A stretch of 14,438 nt of DNA from Oscillospiraceae bacterium (GCA_016302005.1 JAEDOK010000033.1:1-14438); one strand, 5' to 3'. Shown: positions 5,712-11,890, numbered from the stretch's first letter. Notes: generated from the sequence alone by a model not told the origin. Numbers and translations are program-made.

Positions 5712-7885
5712 TATATCGCTTCCTCCAATCGGCGGCAGGTGAACAGGATCACCTGCCGATTTTTTGCCTCCTCCCGCAGCACCCGCAGGGCGGCGGCGGC
5801 GCGGGTATCGTCGAAATTGACCAGTGCGTCGTCCAAGACCAACGGCGCGTCGTTGGGCAGGAGCTTATGACACATGGCAAGACGCAGGGCGAGGTACATC
5901 TGATCCGCAGTGCCGCAGCTCATCGCGGCAGCGGGACGCATGACCGTGCCTGTCTCCTCGCGCACCGAGAGCCGCATATCCGGCGCAAGCAGGAGCCTCG
6001 GATATTTGCCCACGGTCAGCTCCGCTAAGATCGCGCCTGCCTCGGCGGTAATTTGTGGGGCAAAGCGGGAGCGAAGAGCCTCATCCGCCTTTTGCAGCGC
6101 AGCCAACGCCAGCTCAACGGCATCACTCTGCTCCCGTGCCTGAGCAAGCGCCTCCTGCAAACGCTCCGACTCTGCCTCTAAAACGACCGGATCGCCCTTC
6201 GCGGAGATCGCACCCCGCAGCGCTGCAAGACGCGTTGTCAAATCGCTGCATTTTTCCGCCGCACGGCGCTGCTCGTAAGAGATCTTCGTCTCGTCAAGGG
6301 TCAGCGCCTCGGCGTCCTCCGCCGCGTCCTCCGTCTTGTCCAGCAGGAAACGCATGGTGTCACACTGCCTGCGCAGTCCCTCCAAAACGCGGCTCTCGCC
6401 CAAAAGATGCTCATGGGCACGCTGCGCGGCGGTGATCGCCACGCGGCAGTCCGGGGCGGTGCGGCAGTCGGGAGCGAAACGGGCGGTCGTTGCGATCAAT
6501 GCGTCTACCTGCGCGGCAGCGTCCTCGACCGCCTTTTGCAGCGCCTGCTTTTTCGCCTCCGCCTCCGCGCATTCCGCATCGTAAGCTTGCAGCGTCTCCG
6601 TGTAACGGGAGGACAGCGCGTCAAGCTCCTCGCAATTCTCCACACCGTAGCGGGAGAGGATCAGATCCGCTTTGTGCGCGCTCTCCCTCGCGCGGGTCTT
6701 GCGCCGCGTGATATACACAGATGAGACGCACAGCAAGAGCACGCCGGCGCCTGCGACGGCAAGCCCCAACGGCAGCAGGACAAAGCACAGCCCCACGCCC
6801 GCCGAAAGGAGCAGGGCGGCAAGCAGCAAAAGGGGAAAGGCTTTCGCCGCCTTGACGGCGCGCAGCTTCTGATATTCCAGCGCGGCATCCTGCACCTTTT
6901 GCCGCGCGGTTTCCGCATCCATACCTTCAAAGCACTGCGGCACTGCGGGCTTCGGCACATCGCTGACATAAAACGCGGCTTCCATCCTTGCAGTCTGCAA
7001 TGTGCTCTCCGCCGCGTCCAGCTCCCGCCGCAGATCGTGCAGCTCTCGCTCCGTCGGCAGCGTTTCCACCGTCTCGCAGAGCTTTCTGCAAAGCAGCTCC
7101 TGCACTTGCAGCTTCTGCGCCGCTTCGCTGTATGCAACGCGCTTTTTGGCGTTCTGTGCGCGGGTGATGCGTCTTTGCAGGGCTTCTAAATGCGCGGCTT
7201 CCTTTGCCGCCTCTTCGCGCTGCGCGGTCAGAGCAAGCGCTTCATCCTGCATTGTGCGCAGCTCCGTCAGCGTTTTTTTCACTGTCTGCGCCCGCTCGGT
7301 CAGCCTCGGAATGCGTCCGGTGCGCCCCGAGAGCCGATTCTTGACGGCGCGCAGCTCCTTTTCCAACTCGGAGTAGGATCTTGCGCCCTCTTCGCCTGTG
7401 GAGACCAATGCGTTCAGCCGCTGTTCCAGCGCGGCATCGCCGGTCACGGCAAGCCCGAGCTGGCGGATGAACGCGGTTCGCTCAAAGACCGACCGCTCGA
7501 CGCCGCACAGGGTACGACCGCAGTTTTCCGCTGTCAGCTCCGGTACGCTTGCGCCGCTGTTCGTCTCATAGGCGCGGAAAACGCCCATCGGGACGCGCCC
7601 CTTTGTGGTGCGTTCGATGGTGATATGCCGCCTGTTCCACAAAAGCTCGATCGCGCCCTCCATTGCGCCGCCGTCCCACGGCTTATAGCGTTCCTTTGCG
7701 GGCAAGCCCTGATTCGCGGCACCGGCGCGTTCGGAGGTGTCGATGCCGTAGAGCATGGCGACCAAAAACGCGCTCCATGTGGATTTTCCCGCCTCGTTCG
7801 GCAGACACAGGCAGTTGAAGCCTTCGTCGAGGGTCAATTCGCCGTGCAGCTTGCCGAAGGAGGCGCGCATTTTGAGGATCCTCAT
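5711..7885 (-). CDS. yhaN: YhaN-like SMC/Rad50-type ATPase with a membrane hairpin
   Basis: This 724-residue protein has the Rad50/SbcC layout: N-terminal ATPase half with Walker A LPNEAGKST (28-36), coiled coil (about 170-345), two hydrophobic helices (about 349-371 and 373-392), returning coiled coil (about 400-605), then the C-terminal ATPase half with signature SCGTADQMYLALRLA (656-670) and Walker B LVLDDALVNFDD (682-693). The membrane hairpin stands where Rad50 has its zinc hook; no CxxC hook is visible. It is shorter than Bacillus YhaN (over 900 residues as I recall). Walker A begins with Leu where Gly is usual. APDCRTAPDCR (471-481) is a small internal duplication. It overlaps yhaO by ATGA and tatD by TAATG. 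With YhaO it probably forms an SbcCD-like nuclease held at the membrane. Confidence 0.85.
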   Translation of the reverse strand: MRILKMRASFGKLHGELTLDEGFNCLCLPNEAGKSTWSAFLVAMLYGIDTSERAGAANQGLPAKERYKPWDGGAMEGAIELLWNRRHITIERTTKGRVPMGVFRAYETNSGASVPELTAENCGRTLCGVERSVFERTAFIRQLGLAVTGDAALEQRLNALVSTGEEGARSYSELEKELRAVKNRLSGRTGRIPRLTERAQTVKKTLTELRTMQDEALALTAQREEAAKEAAHLEALQRRITRAQNAKKRVAYSEAAQKLQVQELLCRKLCETVETLPTERELHDLRRELDAAESTLQTARMEAAFYVSDVPKPAVPQCFEGMDAETARQKVQDAALEYQKLRAVKAAKAFPLLLLAALLLSAGVGLCFVLLPLGLAVAGAGVLLLCVSSVYITRRKTRARESAHKADLILSRYGVENCEELDALSSRYTETLQAYDAECAEAEAKKQALQKAVEDAAAQVDALIATTARFAPDCRTAPDCRVAITAAQRAHEHLLGESRVLEGLRRQCDTMRFLLDKTEDAAEDAEALTLDETKISYEQRRAAEKCSDLTTRLAALRGAISAKGDPVVLEAESERLQEALAQAREQSDAVELALAALQKADEALRSRFAPQITAEAGAILAELTVGKYPRLLLAPDMRLSVREETGTVMRPAAAMSCGTADQMYLALRLAMCHKLLPNDAPLVLDDALVNFDDTRAAAALRVLREEAKNRQVILFTCRRLEEAI

Positions 7886-8952
7886 ATCCCTGCCTCCCGT
7901 CCGTCCATCAGATTCGTGACCAGTCTTGCCGCCAAGGTGATCGTGCGGCGGCGTGCCTCATCTGCGGTGTCATATTGTGTTTTCAGCTCATGCAGAAAAT
8001 GTCCGCGCAGCGTGTCCTCACCGGAAGCGGCCCAAAGCGCTTGCTTGGGATAGGTTCGGTCGCGTACGGAGAGACTGTAAAACGATGGCGCAAGGATGCT
8101 TTCCAGCATATCCGTATCAGGGCGCTCCGATTCGCCCGTCAGAAGAATGCGGTAGCAATCCTCCCGCGTTTGCTCGGGCAAGGCGGCGCGAATGGCTGCG
8201 AGGGGATCGTCCCCAGCCTCGACGGAGAGGATCTCATACCTTCTGGTCCGGATCGGAACGAAGTCTGTTTGACAGTCGCCTTTCTCCAAGGTGACGCGGA
8301 GCGCGCCCTTCTGACCGCACTCGTCGAAGCCGCGCCCCATCAGACAGCCGGGCATGGCGCAGGTCGTCTTGCCGCACCGCTTGACAAAGCCCGCGTGGAT
8401 ATGCCCGAGGGCGAGATAATCCAGCCCGGAAAAGGCGATATCCTCGGGCGTGATCGGGTCGTAGGGGGAATTTGGCTGCAAGTCGCCGTGCAGCACCATG
8501 AGATTCAGTGCCTCCGGGTCGCGCACGCGGAAGCCGGTAAGCAAATTCGGAGCCTCCGCGCTTGTGAAGCCCGCGCCGTAAATATCGCAGTGCAGCGTCT
8601 CCAAATGCACGCATTCTATCTCGTTTTTCGTGAAGATATGGACATTTTCGCCCCAATGCTCCGTCAGATACGGAGAACCGCTTGTCACAAAATCGTGATT
8701 GCCCGGGGCAATGAAAACTTCGGCATCGACTGCGGCAAAAAAGGTCTTCAGCGCGTCGATCGTATCCTGATAAACCCGTGCGCTGTCAAACAGATCGCCC
8801 GCAAGCAAAACAAGATCACAGTCGCGGCACGCCTTAGCCAAGGACGCGAGTGCCTGCCGCTGCTCCCTGCGCCGCTGCACCGCCTGCTCCGCTGAAACGC
8901 CGGAAAACGCAGCGTCCAAATGCAGATCCGCCGCGTGAAGGAATTTAATCAC
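7882..8952 (-). CDS. yhaO: YhaO/SbcD-like metallophosphoesterase (putative DNA exonuclease)
   Basis: This 356-residue calcineurin-like phosphoesterase shows the five two-metal motifs: DLH (9-11), GDLFD (52-56), GNHD (84-87), LHGD (154-157) and GHIH (183-186). A C-terminal region of about 150 residues probably contacts the ATPase partner, as the SbcD/Mre11 cap does. The start is GTG at 8952 inside the 3' end of ymdB (8-base overlap), which leaves MIKFLHAADLHLD, the usual N terminus of the family. The stop overlaps the yhaN ATG by four bases. Adjacency to an SMC-like ATPase matches the yhaO-yhaN and sbcD-sbcC pairs, supporting a nuclease-ATPase complex. The exact substrate is inference. Confidence 0.88.
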   Translation of the reverse strand: MIKFLHAADLHLDAAFSGVSAEQAVQRRREQRQALASLAKACRDCDLVLLAGDLFDSARVYQDTIDALKTFFAAVDAEVFIAPGNHDFVTSGSPYLTEHWGENVHIFTKNEIECVHLETLHCDIYGAGFTSAEAPNLLTGFRVRDPEALNLMVLHGDLQPNSPYDPITPEDIAFSGLDYLALGHIHAGFVKRCGKTTCAMPGCLMGRGFDECGQKGALRVTLEKGDCQTDFVPIRTRRYEILSVEAGDDPLAAIRAALPEQTREDCYRILLTGESERPDTDMLESILAPSFYSLSVRDRTYPKQALWAASGEDTLRGHFLHELKTQYDTADEARRRTITLAARLVTNLMDGREAGI

Positions 8953-9721
8953 TCAGCCTCACCCTTTCTACAGCGGTGCAGCGCCCTGTGCTGCCGTCCA
9001 CCGTGAAAATGCAGCCCTCTAATTTGCAGGGACCGGGCGCAGGCTCGTAGCGCCCGGTCAGGTCGCCGCGAAACTTTTTGTAGGACAACTCGGGACGGAT
9101 GCCGAGGACGGAGTCACGCGGTCCCGTCATGCCGAGATCGGTCAGATAGCCCGTCCCGTGGGGCAAAATGCGCTCATCCGAGGTCTGCACATGGGTGTGC
9201 GTACCCCAAACTGCGCTGACCTTGCCGTCGAGCATCCAGCCCATCGCGAGCTTTTCCGAGGTCGCCTCCGCGTGCAGCTCGACAAAAATCAGCTTTGTCT
9301 CCAGTCGGCCTAAAATGCGCTCCACCTGCAAAAAGGGATTGTCCGGCGTGTAGTCCATGCCGCACCTGCCGATCAGGTCGATCACGGCAATCTCTCCGAA
9401 GGAGCGCCGATAAATGCCCCAGCCGCGTCCGGGCTGCTGCGGCGGGAGATTCGCAGGGCGCAGAATCTCCCGCGATTGAGCCATATAGGGGATCAGCTCC
9501 CGCTTGCCCCATGTGTGGTTGCCCATGGTAATGACATCCGCGCCGGCATCGAGAATTTCGCCCGCCTGCTGCGGGGTCAGTCCCAAAACGGCGGTGTTTT
9601 CGCCGTTGACGACGCAGAAGTCGATTGCTTTCTCCCGTTTTAACGCGGGAAGCTGGGCTTTCAAATAGTCCAAGCCGCCGCTTGCGACAACATCGCCGAC
9701 GGCAAGTAATTTCAGTTCCAT
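8945..9721 (-). CDS. ymdB: YmdB-family metallophosphoesterase
   Basis: YmdB of Bacillus hydrolyses 2',3'-cyclic nucleotides and influences biofilm and motility choice, possibly through RNA turnover. The 258-residue protein carries GDVV with Asp10, NGENTA (39-44), MGNHTWGK (66-73), ELHAEATSEK (148-157) and GTHTHVQTSDERILP (173-187), all family hallmarks; the more usual DFHAEATSEK reads ELHAEATSEK here. The frame is open 16 codons further upstream, but AGGAGGAA lies about nine bases before ATG 9721 and the extra residues are not family-like. It is the first gene of a four-gene overlapping operon; yhaO starts inside its last codons. In Bacillus ymdB follows rny instead, so this operon gives it different partners. 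Confidence 0.92.
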   Translation of the reverse strand: MELKLLAVGDVVASGGLDYLKAQLPALKREKAIDFCVVNGENTAVLGLTPQQAGEILDAGADVITMGNHTWGKRELIPYMAQSREILRPANLPPQQPGRGWGIYRRSFGEIAVIDLIGRCGMDYTPDNPFLQVERILGRLETKLIFVELHAEATSEKLAMGWMLDGKVSAVWGTHTHVQTSDERILPHGTGYLTDLGMTGPRDSVLGIRPELSYKKFRGDLTGRYEPAPGPCKLEGCIFTVDGSTGRCTAVERVRLSD

Positions 9722-9771
9722 AGTGTGTTCCTCCTGAGGGATATGCTGTTTTTCTCCATCGCTGCACATTT

Positions 9772-9881
9772 GTAGGGCGGGGACATGTCCCCGCCGGTGC
9801 AGGAGCTACCAACTGCGAACGAACTTGTTCATACTCACTGTCTGCCGCTTCGCGGACGGCGGGGACGTGTCCCCGCCCTAC
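9772..9881. repeat. 110-bp foldback element in the ymdB leader
   Basis: The ends are GTAGGGCGGGGAC (9772-9784) and GTCCCCGCCCTAC (9869-9881), exact inverted copies. Each end is itself a palindrome: 9776-9795 (perfect 20 bp, centre ACATGT) and 9858-9877 (9-bp arms, centre GT). Between them on the minus strand is a degenerate copy of the motif that ends CTCCTGCACCGG (9805-9794) and, towards the other end, CTGCCGCTTCGCGGACGGC (9842-9860), which recurs at 11471-11489. It lies between the predicted ymdB promoter and the ymdB ribosome binding site. Confidence 0.8.
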
Positions 9882-9919
9882 AGAGGAGCGTTATCGGTAA
9901 CCGAAAGAATGCTTTTATT

Positions 9920-9948
9920 ATTATACCGAAAAAAGGCGCGCAGTACAA
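9920..9948 (-). promoter_or_regulatory. Predicted promoter of the ymdB-yhaO-yhaN-tatD operon
   Basis: On the minus strand, TTGTAC (9948-9943) and a perfect TATAAT (9925-9920) are 17 bases apart. The start would be near 9913, giving a leader of about 190 bases that contains the entire foldback element at 9772-9881. A TCGGT-A-ACCGA palindrome (9894-9904) lies just downstream of the predicted start. Confidence 0.62.
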
Positions 9949-10001
9949 GCGCTCGTTTCGCCATTTTTCGGCATTGCTGCCGCAAATCCCGCATTTCCCG
10001 C

Positions 10002-10033
10002 TTATTTCCCAAGATATTGTGGATGGGAAATAA
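10002..10033. promoter_or_regulatory. Noc-site-like inverted repeat upstream of noc
   Basis: TTATTTCCCA (10002-10011) and TGGGAAATAA (10024-10033) are perfect 10-bp inverted arms around 12 bases. They contain both halves (ATTTCCC, GGGAAAT) of the Bacillus Noc binding site ATTTCCCGGGAAAT, but split apart. A further direct ATTTCCC lies at 9993-9999. It may be an autoregulatory site or a simple stem-loop. The rest of the 10034-10139 leader has TTTCGCGT twice (10068-10075 and 10089-10096), 21 bases apart; no clear noc promoter was found. Confidence 0.45.
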
Positions 10034-10139
10034 AATAATCGCAATTTCTTGTGGTTTTCCTCTGCGCTTTCGCGTGTTTTCGCATGGGTTTCGCGTAAAA
10101 TATGAGGCGGGGAGATTCTTTTTCAAGGGAGGAGATACG

Positions 10140-10949
10140 GTGAGAAAAAACCGAGGACTGCTCGAAAGCGGGCGTGTGCTTTATCTGCCGATCGGCAGAC
10201 TGCACCCGAATCCGTCGCAGCCGCGCAAAATTTTTGACCCCGAGGGGCTGAGGGAGCTTGCCGCAAGCATCGAGCAGTACGGCATTTTGCAGCCGCTTAC
10301 CGTGCGGCGGCGCGGGAGCGAATATGAGCTGGTCGCAGGGGAGCGGCGGCTGCGTGCGGCAAAGCTGGCAGGCTGCACCGAGGTGCCGTGTATTTTGCTG
10401 ACGGTGGATGAGGAGCAGTCAGGCATGGTTGCGCTGGTGGAGAATTTGCAGCGGCGCGACCTTGATTACATCGAAGAGGCGGAGGGACTGGCAAGGCTGA
10501 TGCGGCTGTATCACCTGAGTCAGGAACAGGCGGCGACGCGGGTGGGAAAAAGTCAGAGCGCCGTCGCCAACAAGCTCCGCCTCCTAAGACACAGCCCGCA
10601 GGTGCTTGCCGCGCTGCGCGAAAACGGACTTTCCGAACGCCATGCGCGGGCGCTGCTGCGTCTGGAAACGGAGGAGGAACGGCTGGAGGTGCTGCATACC
10701 ATTGTCAGGCAGCAGTTGAATGTGGCAAAGACGGAGGCGTACATCGAGGCGTATTTGGAGAAAAAACGCGCGCAGGAGCCGAAGCGGGGACTGCGCAAGC
10801 TCATCGTGCGGGATGTGCGCCTGTTTCTCAACAGCGTGAACCATTCCCTCGAGCTGGTGCGCGGCGCGGGCATTGATGCCCAGGCAAAACAGGAGGAGAC
10901 GGACACGGAGATCGTTTTGACCATCCGCCTGCCCAAACGCGCGGGGTAG
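10140..10949 (+). CDS. noc: Noc-type ParB-family nucleoid occlusion protein
   Basis: Noc is a CTP-dependent ParB relative that spreads on DNA and keeps the division septum off the chromosome. The protein has 269 residues from GTG 10140. Motifs: NPSQPRK (24-30), the CTP-binding GERRLRA (67-73) and ENLQRRDLD (101-109), and a helix-turn-helix within LSQEQAATRVGKSQSAVANK (126-145). The segments VANKLRLL, LSERHARALLRL and LNVAKTEAYIE, and the C-terminal RDVRLFLNSVNHSLELV...TIRLPK, fit Noc better than Spo0J/ParB. The GTG is chosen because GGGAGGAGA lies just upstream; the frame stays open leftward to 9825 but that part reads through a repeat. The N-terminal membrane-targeting helix of Bacillus Noc is not obvious here. 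No rsmG or parA is adjacent. Confidence 0.88.
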   Translation: MRKNRGLLESGRVLYLPIGRLHPNPSQPRKIFDPEGLRELAASIEQYGILQPLTVRRRGSEYELVAGERRLRAAKLAGCTEVPCILLTVDEEQSGMVALVENLQRRDLDYIEEAEGLARLMRLYHLSQEQAATRVGKSQSAVANKLRLLRHSPQVLAALRENGLSERHARALLRLETEEERLEVLHTIVRQQLNVAKTEAYIEAYLEKKRAQEPKRGLRKLIVRDVRLFLNSVNHSLELVRGAGIDAQAKQEETDTEIVLTIRLPKRAG

Positions 10950-11027
10950 AGGGGCGAGGGGCAGTGAAAAGCGAATCGTGAATGGTGGCGGTCTGTGGAA
11001 AGCTGTAGCGCGTGGCATCCTTGACGC

Positions 11028-11046
11028 GTCTGTGGGCAGACTTTTT
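11028..11046 (+). terminator. Weak terminator downstream of noc
   Basis: GTCTG (11028-11032), loop TGGG, CAGAC (11037-11041), then five T (11042-11046). The stem is short, so termination may be partial. It lies about 80 bases past the noc stop and abuts the inverted arm starting at 11047. Confidence 0.5.
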
Positions 11047-11170
11047 GGCTAAGGGCTAAGAGTGAATGGTGAATGACTGTGGTGTGCTTCGCACGGATTT
11101 TGAATTTTGTGTTTCATTTTACATTTAGTGCGGACGAACAGGTTTGTACGCAGTCGGCAGTTCCTGCACC

Positions 11171-11189
11171 GGGCGGCTGCTAGCCGCCC
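11171..11189. repeat. GC-rich palindrome (CT/AG core)
   Basis: GGGCGGCT-GCT-AGCCGCCC has an 8-bp stem and a 3-base centre, followed by CCTAC. It directly follows the motif TTTGTACGCA (11143-11152), eight bases, TTCCTGCACC (11161-11170). Confidence 0.8.
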
Positions 11190-11219
11190 CTACGGCGTGA
11201 ACTGCAAAATTTCTCGTAG
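11187..11219 (+). repeat. 33-bp direct repeat, copy 1 (partner at 11746-11778)
   Basis: The 33 bases beginning CCCCTACGGCGTGAACTG and ending TTTCTCGTAG are identical to 11746-11778. The second copy continues directly into GGGGCGG; this one is interrupted after CGTAG by the sequence from 11220 to 11616. The pair therefore reads as a filled and an empty insertion site. Confidence 0.9.
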
Positions 11220-11616
11220 TAGGCTGTTAAGACTAAAACTTTACTTTCTGAAATGCGGACTCTTGAGATCGGAAGCAGTACGCCGTAGGGCGCGCACCCG
11301 CAATACCCGCAAGGGGCACGCCGCATCCGTAGCGCTCCTTCGTCGCGAACGGCTGCGCAGGGGGTATGCCGCATCCGTAACGCTCCTTCGTCGCGAACGG
11401 CTGCGCTAACGACCTCGGCGCGCCGGTGCAGGAACTACCAAATGCGTACAAACTCGTTCGTCTGTACTGTCTGCCGCTTCGCGGACGGCACGCACCCGCA
11501 GAGGGGTACGCCGCATCCGTAGCGCTCCTTCGTCGCGAACGGCTGCGCAACCGAGTCGTCGTGCCCTACGATCCGCCGACGAAGCTTCTTTATAAAGTTT
11601 TAGATTTAACAGTATA
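11220..11616. mobile_element. 397-bp non-autonomous insertion with terminal inverted repeats
   Basis: The ends TAGGCTGTTAAGACTAAAAC... and ...GTTTTAGATTTAACAGTATA are inverted copies. The 20-base core CTGTTAAGACTAAAACTTTA (11224-11243) matches the complement of 11593-11612 at 18 positions. GTAG flanks both sides (11216-11219 and 11617-11620), consistent with a 4-bp target duplication; counting into the ends, TAGTAG is found at both. The uninterrupted target exists at 11746-11784. The interior holds three 47-bp repeats and no transposase gene, so it would depend on an enzyme encoded elsewhere. Confidence 0.62.
11313..11549 (+). repeat. Three copies of a 47-bp repeat
   Basis: Copies lie at 11313-11359, 11361-11407 and 11503-11549. 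All contain GCCGCATCCGTA, CGCTCCTTCGTCGCGAACGG and CTGCGC with only a few substitutions. Copies 1 and 2 are in tandem (48-base period). Copy 3 is separated by a segment holding an inverted copy of the TTTGTACGCA / TTCCTGCACCGG motif (11423-11452). Any reading frame through them is repetitive and not a credible protein. Confidence 0.88.
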
Positions 11617-11620
11617 GTAG

Positions 11621-11639
11621 GGGCGGCTAATAGCCGCCC
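11621..11639. repeat. GC-rich palindrome (CT/AG core)
   Basis: GGGCGGCT-AAT-AGCCGCCC is preceded by GTAG. It stands immediately right of the putative 397-bp insertion and is followed by CGCTTTTTT (11639-11647), so on the plus strand it could act as an intrinsic terminator. Confidence 0.8.
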
Positions 11640-11726
11640 GCTTTTTTAATCCACGCGGAGCGCTCCACAGTCATTCACCCTTAGTCCTTAGTCCTTAGCC
11701 CTTAGCCTAACAGGCACTTCCTGCAC

Positions 11727-11796
11727 GGGCGGACAGAGTCGTCCGCCCCTACGGCGTGAACTGCAAAATTTCTCGTAGGGGCGGATAGTATCCGCC
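11727..11796. repeat. Two GC-rich palindromes with AC/GT and AT/AT cores
   Basis: 11727-11748 is GGGCGGAC, loop AGAGTC, GTCCGCCC. 11780-11796 is GGCGGAT-AGT-ATCCGCC. The second copy of the 33-bp direct repeat (11746-11778) joins them. TTCCTGCAC (11718-11726) precedes the first. The second shares its core and the downstream AGGGACTGC with the palindrome at 3101-3119. Confidence 0.8.
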
Positions 11797-11890
11797 TGTG
11801 TAGGGACTGCATTCTGCCGCTTCACGGTCGATTGGGAGAAGGAAGCGCTTTCACTGCAAAGCACCATATCTTGCAGAATTTTCCGGCTGC

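Larger units (their letters stand above)
11047..11707. repeat. Region bounded by inverted arms made of 7-bp units
   Basis: The left arm (11047-11099) reads GGCTAAG twice, AGTGAAT, GGTGAAT, GACTGTGG, then GTGCTTCGCAC and GGATT. The right arm (11648-11707), reverse complemented, reads GGCTAAG twice, GACTAAG twice, GGTGAAT, GACTGTGG, a different 12-base middle, then GGATT. The arms differ by one 7-bp unit, like a tandem repeat that expands or contracts. The enclosed 550 bases contain further repeats and no supportable gene. Together with 10950-11046 and 11708-12103 this is the 1.1-kb gene-free stretch between noc and ppdK. Confidence 0.72.

Noticed and set aside
7190..8053. Plus-strand open frame across the yhaN/yhaO junction
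   Set aside because: It lies opposite two genes with clear motifs, has no ribosome binding site, and its product shows no recognisable domain. It is a by-product of GC-rich third positions.
7975..8895. Plus-strand open frame opposite yhaO
   Set aside because: It is a shadow of the metallophosphoesterase gene; its residues mirror the real codons and no motif is present.
9825..10139. Upstream extension of noc by 105 codons
   Set aside because: It begins inside the 110-bp foldback repeat, and GGGAGGAGA directly precedes GTG 10140, which gives the expected protein length.
11180..11550. Overlapping frames with repeated peptides (AQPFATKERYGCG type) between noc and ppdK
   Set aside because: They are translations of the three 47-bp repeats; no ribosome binding site and no homology-like features.
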